Below, piece after piece: positions 7,911 through 17,216 of a stretch of DNA of 34,794 bases. A program made the position numbers and the translations under genes. The notes below the pieces were generated by a model, which was not told the origin of the DNA, made no database searches, and saw only the letters and a program-made list of their open reading frames with translations. Positions within the stretch are counted from its first letter, which is position 1; each line of letters opens with the position of its first letter. The stretch lies in NCBI GenBank assembly GCA_025210475.1, contig JAOARW010000066.1, positions 1-34,794 of the forward strand. The letters are read 5' to 3'. This DNA is from Carboxylicivirga sp. GTDB taxonomy: Bacteria; Bacteroidota; Bacteroidia; Bacteroidales; Marinilabiliaceae.

Positions 7911-7940
7911 TTGCTTATTCAAAGACTTCGCTTATTTTTG
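7911..7940 (+). promoter_or_regulatory. Promoter for tsaE (and possibly ald)
   Basis: TTG at 7911-7913 is followed 19 bp later by TATTTTTG (7933-7940), a full match to TAnnTTTG. The start codon of tsaE is 22 bp downstream. Confidence 0.6.
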
Positions 7941-7962
7941 TCGATATATTAATTGTGATACG

Positions 7963-8385
7963 ATGGATACATTTTACATTGATTCGCTGGAGAAGATAGA
8001 AGAAGTAGCAGCGGACTTTTTATCAATATATAAAAACGAACGCGTATTGGCGTTTTACGGCCCAATGGGCGTTGGCAAAACCACATTTGTAAAAGCCTTA
8101 TGCGAGCAGCTAAGAGTTGAAGATACAGTTAACAGTCCCAGCTTTGCTATTGTAAACGAATACCACACGCCCGAAGAAGACATCGTGTTCCACTTCGACT
8201 TTTATCGATTGAAGGAAGAAGAAGAAGCTTACGATATGGGGTATGAAGATTACCTTTATTCGGGCAGCTATTGCATGATTGAGTGGCCAGAGAAAATTGC
8301 CTCACTATTACCTGATGGACGATTGGAATTGACCCTGGAAGAGCTGGGCGACGGCAGAAGAAAAATTTCGGTTGCAAAGAAATGA
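7963..8385 (+). CDS. tsaE: tRNA threonylcarbamoyladenosine biosynthesis ATPase TsaE
   Basis: TsaE (YjeE) is the small P-loop ATPase that works with TsaB and TsaD to transfer threonylcarbamoyl onto A37 of ANN-decoding tRNAs. The 140-residue length is standard. The Walker A motif GPMGVGKTT lies at residues 33-41. The family's NSPSFAIVNEY segment and the acidic HFDFYRL and MIEWPEK motifs follow in order. The next gene, ald, starts 114 bp downstream on the same strand. This tsaE-then-ald order is one I associate with Bacteroidota genomes. Confidence 0.95.
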   Translation: MDTFYIDSLEKIEEVAADFLSIYKNERVLAFYGPMGVGKTTFVKALCEQLRVEDTVNSPSFAIVNEYHTPEEDIVFHFDFYRLKEEEEAYDMGYEDYLYSGSYCMIEWPEKIASLLPDGRLELTLEELGDGRRKISVAKK

Positions 8386-8499
8386 CCTGTAAGTCGTGAC
8401 AAGCAATTAACAAGTGATTATCTTTAAGGATCAAACTTAAGTGTTTGTCAGGCACTTTTATTATCTTGATACCTAATTATACAGGAAAATGACAGGCTT

Positions 8500-9717
8500 A
8501 TGATGGGCGATAAAACTTCATATTTTCCGCTTGGTCAGGCAAATTTACTTCCACAGGAAGAAATGCTTGAGGTTGGAAGGCAAAAGAAAAAATTACTAAT
8601 AGGAATACCTAAAGAGAGTTCTTCTTTTGAAAATCGGGTGGCACTTACCCCACAAGGAGTGGAGTTGTTGGTTGCCAATGGTCATACTGTTGTTTTCGAA
8701 TCAGGTGCCGGAGATAAAGCTCATTACTTCGATCACGACTTTGCCGAGTCGGGCGCACAAATCGTCAAGGAAAAAACCAAAGTTTTCAAGGCCGACATAG
8801 TCCTTAAAGTTTCTGCTTTAACGAGCGAAGAAATTAAATTGCTCGATGCCAACCAACTGGTTATTTCCTTATTAAACCTTTACAATCAATCCCGCGAATC
8901 CATTCAACAGATGCTTGACAGGCGGCTAAACGCCATTGCTTTTGAACTGCTGAAAGACGAGAATGGTTGTTACCCTGTGATTCGTAGCATGAGCGAAATA
9001 GAAGGTACCGCATCTGTAATGATTGCCAGCGAATACCTTAGCAAGGCACATAATGGCAAGGGCGTATTGCTGGGAGGCGTCACAGGCATTTCACCTTCTG
9101 ACCTGGTGATACTGGGTGCCGGCACTGCTGGCGAGTTTGCTGCACGAGCCGCATTGGGGCTGGGAGCTTCGGTCAAAGTCTTTGACAATTCATATCATAG
9201 CCTTCGTGAGTTAGAACGCCATATTGGTCAGCGAATCTTCACTTCTGTTCTTCATCCACAGGCGTTGGAAAAAGCTTTGCAAAGTGCAGATGCTGTACTT
9301 GGCAGTTTGCGCTACCTGCAGACTGGTCATTCGTTTATGGTGACTGAAGAACAGGTATCCAAAATGAAGAAAGGCTCGATAATAATTGACCTTAGCATGG
9401 ATCAGGGTGGTTGCTTTGAAACCAGTCAATGTACCAATTTTGACCATCCGGTATTTACCAAGCATGGCGTTATTCATTATTGTGTACCAAATGTAGCTTC
9501 AAGGGTGTCACGAACGGCTTCCATCGCCTTAAGTAATATTTTCGCACCAATAATTTTAAGATTAGGCGAAGCTGGTGGCGTACATCACCTGATAAAAGAA
9601 GATGTTGGCTTAAGCCATGGCATGTATTTATACAAAGGCATACTCACCAACAGTTACATTGGTCGTCATTTTAATATTCCTTATAAAGACATTGGATTAT
9701 TAATGGCAGCTTTCTAA
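8500..9717 (+). CDS. ald: Alanine dehydrogenase / PntA-family protein
   Basis: The 405-residue protein aligns throughout with NAD-dependent alanine dehydrogenase, but it carries an extra about 30 residues at the N-terminus. Visible landmarks are IGIPKE...ENRVALTP (substrate-binding Arg), VLKVSALTSEE (Lys), the dinucleotide fold VILGAGTAGEFAARAALGLGA, and IDLSMDQGGCFE with the conserved Asp. At the place where canonical enzymes have the catalytic His (YLHLA) this protein reads LLNLY, so the His appears to be Asn. The enzyme class is firm, but activity as an alanine dehydrogenase is less so. It is convergent with the histidine kinase gene, with a shared weak hairpin between them. Confidence 0.82.
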   Translation: MMGDKTSYFPLGQANLLPQEEMLEVGRQKKKLLIGIPKESSSFENRVALTPQGVELLVANGHTVVFESGAGDKAHYFDHDFAESGAQIVKEKTKVFKADIVLKVSALTSEEIKLLDANQLVISLLNLYNQSRESIQQMLDRRLNAIAFELLKDENGCYPVIRSMSEIEGTASVMIASEYLSKAHNGKGVLLGGVTGISPSDLVILGAGTAGEFAARAALGLGASVKVFDNSYHSLRELERHIGQRIFTSVLHPQALEKALQSADAVLGSLRYLQTGHSFMVTEEQVSKMKKGSIIIDLSMDQGGCFETSQCTNFDHPVFTKHGVIHYCVPNVASRVSRTASIALSNIFAPIILRLGEAGGVHHLIKEDVGLSHGMYLYKGILTNSYIGRHFNIPYKDIGLLMAAF

Positions 9718-9720
9718 TAA

Positions 9721-9744
9721 CAAAATAGCTTTCAGCTGATTTTG
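9721..9744. terminator. Hairpin between convergent ald and histidine kinase genes
   Basis: CAAAATAGCT and AGCTGATTTTG (9721-9730 and 9734-9744) pair around a 3-nt loop with one bulged G. The stem is A/T-rich, so this is a weak, possibly bidirectional terminator. Confidence 0.4.
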
Positions 9745-9762
9745 TAATACATTTGGTATAAC

Positions 9763-11148
9763 TTACATTAAACTGGTTTTGGGCATTTCATTTGAGATGC
9801 GCCTGGTTTTCTCGAAAGGGATTGTAAAGCAGAAATGCGCCCCTTCTTTATATGATTTATCCAACCAAATTTTCCCGCCAAGTGTGGTAATGTATTTTTG
9901 TGAGATTGCCAATCCCAGGCCATTGCCACCAAACTCACGTGTATGCTTAGTAGACACCTGTCTGAACATATCGAAAATAACCTCTTCTTTTCCTTCCGGC
10001 ACGCCAATACCAGTGTCTTTAACCGAAAACAGCAACTGATCATCCACAATGGTATAACCAAACTTAATCCAGCCTTCCATTGTAAACTTAACAGCATTAT
10101 CAAGCAGGTGATTTAACACTTTCAACAAACCTTGCTGATCGGTTACAACTTGGTCACTTTGTTCTTCCAGCCCCTTTTCTAAATATAATTTAAGAGGTTT
10201 TTGCATTAGTTTCACCTCACGCATATAATGCTTGAGCATATTTTCCAATAACTCGTTCAGCTTAATTAACCTTGGACCTTCCTGAATCAATCGGGTTTGA
10301 AGTTTAGAGATATCAATTAAATTGTCCATAACCTTTAGGAGCTGCAGACCATTTAAGTTAATAATACTAATGTATTCGTCTCTTTCCTCCGAATCCAATG
10401 AATCCGTACGAAGTAATTCCGAAAACCCTAATATCACGTTCATCGGTGTACGAATCTCGTGACTTAAATTGGCAAGGAAAGTTGATTTAAGGTGATCATT
10501 TTCTTTTGATTTCTTTTGCGCCTCATTGAGTTGCTGCAGAGAAACATCGAGTTCACTATTTTTCTTCTTTAACTCCAGATGCGTAATCTCCAGCTCTTTA
10601 TTGCGAAGATTTAGTTCATCCTGTGCTTTTTGATGCTCAATCTCACTACTCATTCGCGGTGTAAAAATATACACCAAGGACTCAATGACTTCAGCTTGCT
10701 TAATAGGATCATTAAACAAAGCGATAAAAATACCATTTGGCTGATATCCGGAATTAAACAAAGGAATACCAATATAACCTTCGATTTTTTTATCGGCTAA
10801 AAAACTATCATCTGGAAACTTTTCCCATGCACCTGAAAGGATACGACAGGTGTTTTTACCAATAACATTATCACAAGGTGTATTTTCGAGGCTATAATTG
10901 ATGTTTGGTAATTTGCCTTTTCCATCGGTAAATGCAATTGAATCAACACAATTATCTGTGGCAGAATATTTGCCTATAATAACATAATCAGCTTCAATTA
11001 ATTTGCTAAGATGAAGCGCTATGGTATCAAAGTATTGTTGACCAATATAACGATTAACAGGTGTTATCAAATCGTATATAGTTGGCTCAACTTTTTTAAA
11101 TCGCTGAAGTACAGTTTTTTTCCTACCAAAGAGGTTTTTCCAATTCAT
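9763..11148 (-). CDS. Soluble sensor histidine kinase with N-terminal GAF-like domain (orphan)
   Basis: The 461-residue protein has no membrane segment. Residues about 25-170 look like a GAF-type sensor domain (IEADYVIIGKYSATDNCVDSI and GYIGIPLF are typical phrases). A coiled-coil linker (about 170-222) leads to the kinase core. The H-box is FLANLSH230EIRTPMN, followed by an N-box (LLDNAVKFT), G1 (DTGIGVPEG), an F-box (MFRQ) and G2 (GGNGLGLAIS), so it should be catalytically competent. No receiver domain is fused and no response regulator is adjacent. The partner is therefore unknown and the ligand of the GAF-like domain cannot be predicted. Confidence 0.9.
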   Translation of the reverse strand: MNWKNLFGRKKTVLQRFKKVEPTIYDLITPVNRYIGQQYFDTIALHLSKLIEADYVIIGKYSATDNCVDSIAFTDGKGKLPNINYSLENTPCDNVIGKNTCRILSGAWEKFPDDSFLADKKIEGYIGIPLFNSGYQPNGIFIALFNDPIKQAEVIESLVYIFTPRMSSEIEHQKAQDELNLRNKELEITHLELKKKNSELDVSLQQLNEAQKKSKENDHLKSTFLANLSHEIRTPMNVILGFSELLRTDSLDSEERDEYISIINLNGLQLLKVMDNLIDISKLQTRLIQEGPRLIKLNELLENMLKHYMREVKLMQKPLKLYLEKGLEEQSDQVVTDQQGLLKVLNHLLDNAVKFTMEGWIKFGYTIVDDQLLFSVKDTGIGVPEGKEEVIFDMFRQVSTKHTREFGGNGLGLAISQKYITTLGGKIWLDKSYKEGAHFCFTIPFEKTRRISNEMPKTSLM

Positions 11149-11296
11149 TTCTACCTAACCTTATGAGAGTTTTAATGTACTTAAAAACTATAAGGTCATA
11201 AAGTTTTTTTGATTAATGGTGCTGTTTTTAGGTTTGATGTCAATATATAGCTTACGAATGATTATGGCCGATTTCCTTTTTATTTCCTTTCCATTG

Positions 11297-12982
11297 CTAG
11301 TAGCCGGCCGCCATCCCATCCTTCCTGCTTTCCGAAGCACCAATATAAATCTTTCGTTCGGCATCGTACCAAATTGCCTGATAACCGCCATATCCTCCAG
11401 GACTATAACCCACCTTATGCCCCATTTTATTAAGCTTTAAAATGGTTTCGGCATCAAAGCCACTTTCAATATTTATCTGACCTTTATCCATCGCCTTACT
11501 TCCGGTTGGTTGAGAGGATCCGGAATGACTAAACCTTGGCGCATCACCCGCCTCCTGCACATTCATTTTAAAATCAATGATATTCATCAACACCTGAACA
11601 TGTCCTTGGGGTTGAAAATCGCCACCCATTACTCCAAAACTCATAACAGGCTGACCATTCTTTGTTACAAAGGCAGGAATGATCGTATGAAAAGGTCTTT
11701 TACCTGGTTCAAAAGCATTGGCATCTTCAGGGTCAAGGGAAAAGAGTTCGCCCCGGTTTTGCAACATAAAACCAAGTTTAGGCGGAACCATGCCAGATCC
11801 CATCCCCCGATAATTACTCTGAATTAGCGATACCATATTACCCCATTTATCGGCGACCGTTAAATATATCGTTTCACCATGACTAATCTGCCCTGCATTA
11901 TAAAAGCCAGCACGAAGCTCATCTATTTCCTCTCTTCGCTTTTCAGCATATTCATCCGACAGCAAAACATTGACCGGAACATTTTGCATGGCCATATCCG
12001 CATAATAAGCTGCCCGATCTTCAAAAACAAGCTTCTTCGCCTCCGTTACCAAATGCAAGTGCCGGGCGCTACCAAATTCTTTTGGGTTAAAACGATAAGC
12101 TTTTAGAATATTCAACATCTGCAAGGCAGCAATTCCCTGTCCGTTAGGCGGCAACTCCCACACATCAAAGCCCCGATAATTAACAGAAACGGGCTCCACC
12201 CATTCTGATTGGTGCATAGCCATATCATCCATACTCAAAAAACCGCCCTGCGTTTTTATAAAGCCAGTGATCTTTTCAGCTATGGCTCCTTCGTAGAAAT
12301 AGTCGCGTCCTTTTTCGGCTAACTGACGGTATGTATTAGCCAGGTATTGATTCTTAAAAATATCACCCTTATGCGGTAATTCCCCATTAAGGGTATAGGT
12401 ATCTTTTACATTAGGATATTTGGCATGAAAATTAACTGATCGCCTCCAGTAATACGCAATTAACTCACTCAATGGAAAGCCATGTTCGGCATAATAAACG
12501 GCTGGTGCCAAAATTCTTGACATCTCAATCCGGCCAAAGCGCTCATTTAAGGCAAACCAGGCATCAACACAACCTGGCACACTTACCGGCAAAGGCCCAT
12601 ACGAAGGTATTTTACTGATATTATTCTGAGAAAAATAATCGATACTAAGGTCTTGAGGAGACCGTCCACTGCCATTTAATCCGTATAGCTTCTTTGATTC
12701 TGCATCCCAAATGATGGCAAATAAATCACCTCCGATGCCGCAACCTGTGGGTTCCATAAGCCCTAGAGCAGCATTGGCAGCTATGGCAGCATCAATGGCA
12801 TTACCGCCTTGCTTTAAAATATCAATTGCAATTTGTGTAGCTAAAGGCTGACTGGTGCATGCCATTCCGTTTTGAGCGATAACCTCACTGCGGCTTGCAT
12901 GATTAAAACCAGTAATTCTATCTTGCGAAAAAGCAACAGATATGCTACATATTAAAAAGACCGTTGGTAGTATTTTTCTCAT
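11297..12982 (-). CDS. ggt: Secreted gamma-glutamyltransferase (Ntn-hydrolase family)
   Basis: This enzyme hydrolyses or transfers the gamma-glutamyl group of glutathione-like peptides in the periplasm. The 561-residue proenzyme begins with a signal peptide (about 1-19, MRKILPTVFLICSISVAFS). The large-subunit region includes ACTSQPLATQIAIDILKQGGNAIDAAIAAN and MEPTGCGIGGDLF. Self-cleavage is expected before T371 in HGE-T-IYLTVADKWGN, which becomes the small-subunit nucleophile. MGGDFQPQGHVQ and SRKDGMAAGY complete the fold. The motif spacing is closer to the Bacillus YwrD branch than to the E. coli enzyme, as I recall these families. It is transcribed alone, about 150 bp upstream of the histidine kinase on the same strand. 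Confidence 0.93.
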   Translation of the reverse strand: MRKILPTVFLICSISVAFSQDRITGFNHASRSEVIAQNGMACTSQPLATQIAIDILKQGGNAIDAAIAANAALGLMEPTGCGIGGDLFAIIWDAESKKLYGLNGSGRSPQDLSIDYFSQNNISKIPSYGPLPVSVPGCVDAWFALNERFGRIEMSRILAPAVYYAEHGFPLSELIAYYWRRSVNFHAKYPNVKDTYTLNGELPHKGDIFKNQYLANTYRQLAEKGRDYFYEGAIAEKITGFIKTQGGFLSMDDMAMHQSEWVEPVSVNYRGFDVWELPPNGQGIAALQMLNILKAYRFNPKEFGSARHLHLVTEAKKLVFEDRAAYYADMAMQNVPVNVLLSDEYAEKRREEIDELRAGFYNAGQISHGETIYLTVADKWGNMVSLIQSNYRGMGSGMVPPKLGFMLQNRGELFSLDPEDANAFEPGKRPFHTIIPAFVTKNGQPVMSFGVMGGDFQPQGHVQVLMNIIDFKMNVQEAGDAPRFSHSGSSQPTGSKAMDKGQINIESGFDAETILKLNKMGHKVGYSPGGYGGYQAIWYDAERKIYIGASESRKDGMAAGY

Positions 12983-13074
12983 ATCTTGAAGGGTTCAAAC
13001 AATTATGAAACCTAAATATAAGAAAATACATCAACAATTTGGCTAGCTGAACATTAAGAATAAGCAATCTATTA

Positions 13075-13290
13075 TTATGCTATTGCCAATTTACTTTCTG
13101 GTTGACTAATGTAGTCATAAAAAATCCCAACCATCAGTTGTGTATCCATGTCCTGTGTAACCGGAATAATCAGATCTGCATAAGTATCTTTAAAAATCAC
13201 CTGAACTTCGTTTTTACGCGGAAATTCAATTCCGGCAACTTTACTATGCATACGGATTTCTCCTAATGCAGTAATTAATTTAATAATCAT
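13075..13290 (-). CDS. Small hypothetical protein (71 aa)
   Basis: I do not recognise this protein. It is 71 residues with no signal peptide or membrane segment, a beta-rich first half (MIIKLITALGEIRMHSKVAGIEFPR is typical of strand-turn-strand sequence) and a hydrophobic second half. It stands alone between ggt (same strand, 92 bp downstream) and the M23 gene (divergent, about 370 bp away). The ATG is preceded by GGAAACGAC, a weak ribosome-binding candidate. Its codon use and composition look like a real gene, but the shortness leaves doubt. Confidence 0.5.
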   Translation of the reverse strand: MIIKLITALGEIRMHSKVAGIEFPRKNEVQVIFKDTYADLIIPVTQDMDTQLMVGIFYDYISQPESKLAIA

Positions 13291-13661
13291 GTCGTTTCCC
13301 TATTTATACCTAATTTATACTCCCCCGGGTGTTTCGTTTCCAATGGTAAAAGTAGGTGTGTTTCTCTTGTTCACCAAAGGATTCAGATCGTATTACACAA
13401 AGTGGTACTTTTCGATGGTTAATGTGTTTTTTCGTTACGATGAATAAAAAACACTTCCACGAAAGGACTGTTTTTTATGACGAATGATTTTGATTTCAGG
13501 CAAACCACCAGTATACTCCTGAATACCTGACAAATAAACATCCAACAAAAAGAATCACGATTTTTTAATCAACAGAAACTGTATTTACAGAGTTAAATAA
13601 AGCTTTTTTAAGGTATTCTAATCAGTTTTTTTACCTTTGCTTCATCTGAATAAATGGGTTC
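13291..13661. other. Divergent intergenic region with an A/T hairpin
   Basis: This non-coding stretch separates the small hypothetical gene from the M23 gene. It contains a 9-bp inverted repeat, GTGTTTTTT / AAAAAACAC (13424-13432 and 13446-13454), with a 13-nt loop. It also has the sequence GTATAAAT twice on the minus strand near 13302-13320, and the promoter described separately at 13632. Nothing else is apparent. Confidence 0.55.
13632..13639 (+). promoter_or_regulatory. Promoter -7 box for the M23-dxr transcription unit
   Basis: TACCTTTG (followed by C), identical to the rRNA P1 -7 box, ends 22 bp before the M23 start codon. The upstream element is a T-run (13604-13609) rather than a clean TTTG. 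Confidence 0.65.
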
Positions 13662-14543
13662 ATGGCAAAAGAAGAAAAAGGAAAAAAGATAGTTGATAAA
13701 CTAAGACACAAGTATCGCTTAGCGATTTTTAATGAACAAACATTTGAGGAAGTTTTTGGGATGCGCCTGTCCCGCCTGAATGTCTTTACAATTGTTGGCG
13801 TTAGCTTTACCCTGCTGATTGTAGGTGTTATTTTCCTTATTGCTTTTACCGGACTCAGAGAATACATCCCTGGCTATCCTGATGGTCAGCAACGACGATT
13901 GATTTTTCAAAATGCCCAGCGCGTTGATAGCCTGATTGTAGAAATCGAACGACGCGATCGATTTTTTAAAGACATTCGCACGATTATGTCAGGTGAAATT
14001 CCTGAAGGAGCATCGCCCGAAGAGGTTAAGGATGCCGGCAACGAAGGAAGCAATAGCAATGTGACCTTCAAAAAATCAGAAGAAGATTCAATTTTCAGGG
14101 AGCAGGTTGAAAAAGAAGAGAAATTTAACCTTGCTGTATTTGATAACCGCAGTAAGCAATTCGAATTGGAACATAGCTTCCTTTTTACACCATTAAAAGG
14201 AGTTGTGGTTAATAAATTTGGAGAAACACAAGGTCATTACGGTGTGGATATAGTTGCAAAGCCCGGGAGCCGTGTTAGTGCAGTACTGGACGGAACAGTT
14301 ATTTTTACCGGCTGGACCGTTGAAACCGGCTATGTCATTCAGATTCAACACTCAAATAACTTAATTTCATTATACAAACATAACGAAAACATACTCAAAG
14401 AAATGGGTGAAAAAGTGCAGGCAGGCGAAGCCATTGCCAGTGTTGGTAACTCTGGTGAGCTAACTACCGGCCCGCATTTACATTTCGAATTGTGGTATAA
14501 TGGAGTACCATTGGACGCAGAACAATACATGTCGTTTGAATAA
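13662..14543 (+). CDS. M23 family murein metallopeptidase, membrane anchored
   Basis: The 293-residue protein has a short basic cytoplasmic N-terminus, one membrane span (about residues 40-65), a periplasmic linker, and a C-terminal LytM/M23 domain (about 175-290). The zinc ligands are intact: the H-x3-D motif in GHYGVDI, the central His in SLYKH, and HLHFE near the end. It is therefore probably an active peptidoglycan endopeptidase, or a regulator of one, acting at the outer face of the inner membrane. The gene lies 26 bp upstream of dxr on the same strand, an arrangement common in Bacteroidota as I recall. Confidence 0.92.
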   Translation: MAKEEKGKKIVDKLRHKYRLAIFNEQTFEEVFGMRLSRLNVFTIVGVSFTLLIVGVIFLIAFTGLREYIPGYPDGQQRRLIFQNAQRVDSLIVEIERRDRFFKDIRTIMSGEIPEGASPEEVKDAGNEGSNSNVTFKKSEEDSIFREQVEKEEKFNLAVFDNRSKQFELEHSFLFTPLKGVVVNKFGETQGHYGVDIVAKPGSRVSAVLDGTVIFTGWTVETGYVIQIQHSNNLISLYKHNENILKEMGEKVQAGEAIASVGNSGELTTGPHLHFELWYNGVPLDAEQYMSFE

Positions 14544-14569
14544 CGATACAATACACAACAGAATATTTA

Positions 14570-15724
14570 ATGTCAAAAAAAATAGCAATATTGGGCTCTA
14601 CAGGCTCAATAGGAACACAGGCCTTAGAGGTGGTCGATGCCCATCCTGATCGCTTCGAAGTTGAAGTAATTACTGCCAATAACAATGTTGATTTATTAGC
14701 TGAACAGGCAATCAAATACGATCCGAATATAGTTGTGATTGCCAACAAGGAAAAGTACAGCGAACTATCGGAAGCTCTTGCCAACACAGACATCAAAGTA
14801 TATGCAGGTGAAGAAGCGATTGCTCAGGTTGTGCAAAACGACTCAATCGACATCGTATTAACTGCAATGGTTGGTTTCTCCGGACTTTTGCCTACTGTTA
14901 ATGCCATTAAAGCAGGAAAACAGATTGCTTTGGCCAATAAGGAAACGCTGGTGGTGGCAGGTGATATTATTACCCGCTTAGCACTTGAAAACAAGGTGAG
15001 CATTCTTCCGGTTGACTCTGAGCATTCAGCCATTTTTCAATGTCTGGCCGGTGAGTTCCACAATCCCATTGAGAAACTGATCTTGACAGCATCAGGTGGT
15101 CCTTTTCGCGGCAAGAATGTGGAGTTCCTCAGAAAGGTAACACGTTGTCAGGCACTGAATCATCCTAACTGGTCGATGGGCGATAAAATTACCATTGACA
15201 GTGCTTCGATGATGAACAAAGGCCTCGAAGCAATTGAAGCCCGTTGGTTATTCAATGTCAAACCACAGGACATTGAAGTGGTTGTACATCCCCAATCGAT
15301 TGTTCACTCACTAATCCAATTCGAAGATGGCTCTTTAAAAGCACAGTTGGGCTTGCCCGATATGCGCATCCCTATTCAATATGCCATGACATTCCCGGAA
15401 CGCTATAAAACTGACTTTCCTCGTTTCAGCTTTTTGGATTATCCAGAGCTGACATTTGAAAAAGCAGACCCTAAAGCGTTTCGAAACCTGGATCTGGCTT
15501 ACCAGGCGATGGGCAAAGAAGGAAACATGCCATGTATCCTCAATGCCGCCAATGAAGTAGCTGTTGACGGATTTCTGAAACAAAAAATAGGTTTTGTGGA
15601 AATGTCAGATATTATTGAAAAAACCATGATGAAGGCTTCATTTATCGCCCAACCCACTCTTGATGATTACATCCAAAGTAACACCGAAGCCCGTGCCATT
15701 GCCGAAGAAATCATTATTAAATAA
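14570..15724 (+). CDS. dxr: 1-deoxy-D-xylulose-5-phosphate reductoisomerase
   Basis: This cytoplasmic enzyme makes 2-C-methyl-D-erythritol 4-phosphate from DXP using NADPH, the committed step of the MEP isoprenoid pathway. The 384-residue length is standard. The NADPH-binding GSTGSIGTQAL motif is at residues 8-18. The metal and substrate region includes LPVDSEHSAIFQCL and the loop TASGGPFRG, followed by NHPNWSMGDKITIDSASMMNKGLE. Its position between an M23 peptidase and rseP links isoprenoid (lipid carrier) and envelope functions in one transcription unit. Confidence 0.97.
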   Translation: MSKKIAILGSTGSIGTQALEVVDAHPDRFEVEVITANNNVDLLAEQAIKYDPNIVVIANKEKYSELSEALANTDIKVYAGEEAIAQVVQNDSIDIVLTAMVGFSGLLPTVNAIKAGKQIALANKETLVVAGDIITRLALENKVSILPVDSEHSAIFQCLAGEFHNPIEKLILTASGGPFRGKNVEFLRKVTRCQALNHPNWSMGDKITIDSASMMNKGLEAIEARWLFNVKPQDIEVVVHPQSIVHSLIQFEDGSLKAQLGLPDMRIPIQYAMTFPERYKTDFPRFSFLDYPELTFEKADPKAFRNLDLAYQAMGKEGNMPCILNAANEVAVDGFLKQKIGFVEMSDIIEKTMMKASFIAQPTLDDYIQSNTEARAIAEEIIIK

Positions 15725-15822
15725 TAATCGATTAATGAGCCAAAATGTAATTTGTGTTATTATTATACTGTAAAGCTTCATCACTTACATTAAATCTGAC
15801 TCACTAATTTGATTGAAAAGAA

Positions 15823-15830
15823 TATATTTG
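15823..15830 (+). promoter_or_regulatory. Internal promoter -7 box before rseP
   Basis: TATATTTG matches TAnnTTTG, 28 bp before the rseP start, inside the 134-bp dxr-rseP gap. No convincing upstream TTTG at 20 bp is seen. Confidence 0.45.
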
Positions 15831-15858
15831 TTGCTTGAAATTTGAAAATTAAACTTTA

Positions 15859-17178
15859 ATGGAAATATTTATAAAAATAGTACAGTTATTACTCAGCCTT
15901 TCGTTGCTGGTAATTCTGCACGAATTTGGTCATTTCTTTTTTGCACGCTTGTTTAAAACCAGGGTCGAGAAATTTTATTTATTCTTTAACCCATGGTTTA
16001 CCTTATTTAAATATAAAAAGGGAGAAACAGAATATGGTGTTGGATGGTTGCCTTTGGGTGGATATGTAAAAATATCCGGTATGATTGATGAGTCGATGGA
16101 TAAAGAGGCCATGGCTCAGCCTGCAAAACCATGGGAGTTTCGCTCGAAACCAGCCTGGCAACGTCTGATGATCATGATCGGCGGTGTATTGGTAAATTTC
16201 ATTACTGCCTTTTTTATCTACTGGATGGTTCTTTTCGCCTGGGGCGAGCAGTACATTCCGGTTAAATCGGCCCAGTTCGGTTTGCACTACCACCAGGTAG
16301 CTAAAGATTTGGGATTACAAGATGGCGACATTGTTATTAAGGTAGATGAGCATATTGTTGAAGCAAGTAACGACATTGCTCGTTTTATTTTGCTTGAAGA
16401 TGCCAAAGAACTAACGGTTCTGCGCGGATCGAAACAAATTACTTTAACGATTCCCGAAGAATATGACCAAAAGCTGATTGCTGCCGAAGTTAAAGAATAT
16501 GCCGGAGTTCGCTTTCCGGTTGTTGTAAGGGAATTGATGAGTGGATCAAAAGCCGATGAAGCAGGCCTGCTTGTTGGTGACAGTATTGTTAGCATCAATG
16601 GAGAGTCTACTGCATTTTTTAACGAATTCACCGATAAACTGAATCAAAATATTGAAAAAGATATTGAGATAGGTGTAGTTCGCGATAACGCACCAATGAC
16701 ATTAAGTCTGACAGTTCCTGAATCGGGTAAGATTGGTTTCTATTTAAAAACGATCGAGAATTATGCTGAAATACAGCGCCATAAATATGGTTTTTGGGAA
16801 GCTTTCCCTAAGGGCATCATAAAGGGTGTAGACACCTTGGTTGGCTATGTAAAACAATTACGTTTGATTTTCACAAAGGAAGGTGCAAAACAGGTAGGTG
16901 GTTTTGGAACCATGGGTAAACTATTTCCGGGCAACTGGAATTGGTATATTTTCTGGTCAAACACAGCATTAATTTCAATGATCCTGGCCTTTATGAACAT
17001 CCTGCCAATACCAGCACTGGATGGTGGTCACGTACTATTTTTGATGTATGAAATAGTAACCGGCCGAAAGCCCGGAGACAAGTTTATGGAGTATGCCCAG
17101 ATTACCGGTATGATTTTGTTATTAGGCTTGCTTCTTTTTGCTAATGGAAATGATATCTTTAAAGCTTTCTTTAAATAA
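15859..17178 (+). CDS. rseP: Site-2-type intramembrane zinc metalloprotease RseP
   Basis: The protein cleaves membrane-embedded substrates, such as anti-sigma factors and signal-peptide remnants. The 439-residue length is typical. The zinc site HEFGH is at residues 21-25 in the first membrane span, and the third ligand lies in LDGGH (387-391). Two tandem PDZ domains occupy about residues 140-290 (GLQDGDIVIKVDEH and GLLVGDSIVSINGE). The later spans end in MILLLGLLLFANG. It follows dxr with its own promoter-like box. Whether the ECF/membrane-protein pair at 28.2-29.4 kb is one of its clients is unknown. Confidence 0.96.
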   Translation: MEIFIKIVQLLLSLSLLVILHEFGHFFFARLFKTRVEKFYLFFNPWFTLFKYKKGETEYGVGWLPLGGYVKISGMIDESMDKEAMAQPAKPWEFRSKPAWQRLMIMIGGVLVNFITAFFIYWMVLFAWGEQYIPVKSAQFGLHYHQVAKDLGLQDGDIVIKVDEHIVEASNDIARFILLEDAKELTVLRGSKQITLTIPEEYDQKLIAAEVKEYAGVRFPVVVRELMSGSKADEAGLLVGDSIVSINGESTAFFNEFTDKLNQNIEKDIEIGVVRDNAPMTLSLTVPESGKIGFYLKTIENYAEIQRHKYGFWEAFPKGIIKGVDTLVGYVKQLRLIFTKEGAKQVGGFGTMGKLFPGNWNWYIFWSNTALISMILAFMNILPIPALDGGHVLFLMYEIVTGRKPGDKFMEYAQITGMILLLGLLLFANGNDIFKAFFK

Positions 17179-17188
17179 GCGAGTTTAT

Positions 17189-17196
17189 TAAATTTG
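17189..17196 (+). promoter_or_regulatory. Internal promoter -7 box before tatA
   Basis: TAAATTTG matches TAnnTTTG, with a TTT at 17166-17168 about 20 bp upstream, still inside the end of rseP. The tatA ATG is 20 bp downstream. Confidence 0.5.
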
Positions 17197-17216
17197 TATA
17201 TTAAAATCTATATGAT

